Shown in pieces: positions 62,482 through 64,000 of a DNA stretch of 64,000 nucleotides. Origin of the DNA: Methanolobus psychrotolerans (GTDB lineage Archaea; Halobacteriota; Methanosarcinia; Methanosarcinales; Methanosarcinaceae); the NCBI RefSeq assembly GCF_002243045.1, contig NZ_MBKP01000033.1, positions 1 to 64,000 of the forward strand, written 5' to 3'. Every line of letters starts with the position of its first letter. Position 1 is the first letter of the stretch. Both the position numbers and the translations under genes were made by a program. The notes under the pieces are model-generated. The model was not told the origin of the DNA. It saw only the letters and a list, made by a program, of their open reading frames with translations, and ran no database searches.

Positions 62482-63711
62482 TGCACTTTTCATTTTTCCT
62501 TCAGGTAAATCTTTGCTGAATTTAGAAATAAAGTCAGATCCATAATCTTCTTTATATTCATGCATTTTTTTCAGCAAAGATTTATGTTGAAATACATTGT
62601 GGAAAAAAATTCGAACACGCATTTGGTAATAGTCATCTAGATGGTTACTATTTCCCGTATTTCTTTTATCCGAATTTTGATATATTCTTTTGATATCAAC
62701 TAAAGGTAAATCATTGCAAAAAGGACAGTTGCAAGTCAAATCATCATACATTGGAGAATTTATAGGATTATATGAAAAAGGATCTGAATTATTCATAAAG
62801 TTTCCTTCTTCATCTATTAAAGGAATATAAACTTGTGATACAGAATCAGTACATGCTCTTCTCCAAGGAGTAGCTACATCACATGTATCAACTCCATAAT
62901 TAACTAGATAAGGGATTTTTTGCCAACCACCTAAACCTAAACCATGAGATTTAACATCCCAACTTTTGTGTTCTTTAAATTTGGAGAATATAGATAATAT
63001 TTTTATTAAATGGTCAGGCCCTTTATTTGCAATTCCAGCAATTCCAATGATATCAATATTATCTTCATAAGTATCATAAAGATAATTCAAGTTTTCTTCA
63101 AAGTCTTTTTCATTTACTCCACTTATTGGTACCATTATTAGATTATCTTCTTTCATATCAATAGATAAATCAAGAAGATTTTTGTTCAATTCCTTTTTTA
63201 CCTTATTATCAAGGGATTCCCAAATTTTAACACCCTTCTTTGAAATCTCATCGCGTGTAGAATACGAGGGACCAATATCAAAATTCACAAAAATATCAGC
63301 ATTGCTTTTTGAGACAAAATCTCTGTAAGCATTTGTATATATATCGTAAGAATTTATTGATTTAACATCTTTGCTATCAGATACAACTTTATTAAAGATC
63401 CTATTTCCACCAACATCTAATAAAATTATTAAATCATCAGCAGTCTTACTATCGATTGAAGTATTATTTTTCAAAATCTCTTTTATGCTATAATTTTTCA
63501 TATTTTCAAATTGATTCTGGAAATCATTTTTCGGAATTGTAAATCCAAATGCAAATGAAGAAAAATTAAAAAGAAAGTGTTTATGATCTAGTTTGTCACA
63601 AAAATAATCTAAATTTTGGAATAAACGGTCATATTCGCCTCTACCTGCTGGCCATCCTATTGTGGGAAAAAAATCAGGACAGTTAATAACACCATTATTT
63701 GTTACTATCAT
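62461..63711 (-). CDS. DpdA-like DNA/tRNA guanine transglycosylase family protein
   Basis: 416 residues with the tRNA-guanine transglycosylase (TGT) fold features. Asp99 in LLDVGG is the first catalytic Asp (TDSGG in TGT); Asp145 in NFDIGPSYSTRDE matches the base-recognition Asp (FDECTPYPATRE); Asp278 in GVDTCDVATPWRR matches the nucleophile (GIDLFDCVLPTR). Zinc ligands: Cys327-x-Cys329-x2-Cys332 and His371 (FFHN), as in TGT. It lacks the PUA part of archaeal tRNA TGT and its opening (PDFFPTIGWPAG) is divergent, so it fits the DpdA group that inserts 7-deazaguanine into DNA. It overlaps the partner gene by 17 nt. Confidence 0.72.
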   Translation of the reverse strand: MIVTNNGVINCPDFFPTIGWPAGRGEYDRLFQNLDYFCDKLDHKHFLFNFSSFAFGFTIPKNDFQNQFENMKNYSIKEILKNNTSIDSKTADDLIILLDVGGNRIFNKVVSDSKDVKSINSYDIYTNAYRDFVSKSNADIFVNFDIGPSYSTRDEISKKGVKIWESLDNKVKKELNKNLLDLSIDMKEDNLIMVPISGVNEKDFEENLNYLYDTYEDNIDIIGIAGIANKGPDHLIKILSIFSKFKEHKSWDVKSHGLGLGGWQKIPYLVNYGVDTCDVATPWRRACTDSVSQVYIPLIDEEGNFMNNSDPFSYNPINSPMYDDLTCNCPFCNDLPLVDIKRIYQNSDKRNTGNSNHLDDYYQMRVRIFFHNVFQHKSLLKKMHEYKEDYGSDFISKFSKDLPEGKMKSALNKNSL

Positions 63712-64000
63712 TAAGATCCCTCAAGTTTGAAAGTTCCATACATAAATCTTCAAAAGTCTTCATAGAATACAAGCTTGGATAAAACTTTTTAGTGTATCCT
63801 ACTTTTTTATTATTCCTAAAATCTCCTTCTCTTTCCTTTCGATCATATTCAATTCCTTTATTCAGGAATAATTCAGTGTCAGCTGCACTTTGATAAAAAA
63901 TACCTTTTATACATGGAAAATCAATCCAATGAACATAATAAACAGGAACGTCTATTTCGTTTTTGATGATTTCAAGCTGCTTTTTTACTTTTGCATAATC
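63695..64000 (-). CDS. Partial gene upstream of the DpdA-like protein
   Basis: The plus-strand right edge truncates this minus-strand frame, whose last 101 residues are visible, ending TAA 63695-63697. It overlaps the DpdA-like start by 17 nt, so the two are translationally linked. Visible motifs: IDVPVYYVHWIDFPCIKGIF, YQSAADTELFLN, GYTKKFYPSLYSMKTF. The phrase HWxDxPxxKG and the C-terminal YTKKFYPSLY look family-specific but I do not recognise the family. It could supply the 7-deazaguanine base, nick DNA or assist DpdA; no motif decides. Confidence 0.55.
   Translation of the reverse strand, partial: DYAKVKKQLEIIKNEIDVPVYYVHWIDFPCIKGIFYQSAADTELFLNKGIEYDRKEREGDFRNNKKVGYTKKFYPSLYSMKTFEDLCMELSNLRDLNDSNK

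Noticed and set aside
62461-63711. Canonical archaeal tRNA-guanine transglycosylase (position 15)
   Set aside because: The opening segment and length (416 residues, no PUA part) do not fit the archaeal tRNA enzyme, and the operon context is DNA modification; kept as DpdA-like, though a tRNA role cannot be excluded.
1-64000. CRISPR array
   Set aside because: No regularly spaced direct repeats of 24-40 bp with unique spacers were seen; tandem repeats present are 7-bp or beta-helix coding repeats.

Overview
The window looks like the chromosome of a methanogenic archaeon of the Methanosarcinaceae, most likely one of the methylotrophic genera related to Methanolobus or Methanococcoides; the genus is a guess. 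The basis is gene content: a K+-independent membrane pyrophosphatase, CooC, an iron-sulfur flavoprotein, AMP phosphorylase, Trm56, geranylgeranyl reductase, AbrB-PhoU fusions, PGF-CTERM and NosD-type surface proteins, A+T-rich spacers with TATA-like boxes, and GTG/TTG starts behind GGTG-type ribosome sites.

Layout. (1) 0-14.4 kb is a phosphate locus: pstS-pstC-pstA (no pstB in the window), a surface-layer-like protein coupled to a 59-residue membrane protein, a second pstS, two AbrB-PhoU proteins, a PhnD-like lipoprotein paired with a histidine kinase, and a third pstS. Two of the PstS proteins carry archaeal type IV pilin-like N-termini instead of ordinary signal peptides. (2) 14.4-34 kb is mostly housekeeping and transport: aroC, a CDF metal transporter, two lipoproteins, cooC, cupin, TctA-like permease, NcsA/TtuA-type tRNA thiolase, hppA, iron-sulfur flavoprotein with a divergent HxlR regulator, NCS2 purine permease, LysE exporter and a large PAS histidine kinase. 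(3) 34-40 kb holds a coiled-coil protein, one NosD-type surface protein split in two by a frame change, a decayed HEAT-repeat gene, hairpin-rich non-coding DNA, a small membrane protein and tRNA-Ser(UGA). (4) 40-53 kb is core genome: FKBP, a stand-alone Mrr-N-like protein, geranylgeranyl reductase, a radical SAM protein, EngB, a DHH phosphoesterase, two more surface-layer-like paralogues, a KaiC-like ATPase pair, Nif3, Trm56 and AMP phosphorylase. (5) 53.3-64 kb is an accessory, defence-like island: integrase remnant, decayed ATP-binding regulator, three ATPases of the AAA/DUF4143/DUF234 type, an AbrB-MazF toxin-antitoxin pair, a truncated McrC, two tandem SPPY DNA methyltransferases, and a convergent operon encoding a tRNA-guanine-transglycosylase-like protein resembling DpdA with an upstream partner that runs off the window.

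The most promising candidate for an undescribed system is the 60.8-64 kb block, where amino-methyltransferases sit against a DpdA-like base-exchange enzyme with recognisable catalytic Asp and zinc residues. Other points of interest are the pilin-anchored PstS proteins, the split NosD gene with a slippery-type T run at the break, a substrate-binding protein/kinase pair in the phosphate locus, and several 70-120 nt spacer elements closed by perfect inverted repeats that may be structured RNAs. Five annotated items (three proteins of 59 residues and two partial genes at the window edges) were found by reading the sequence directly.
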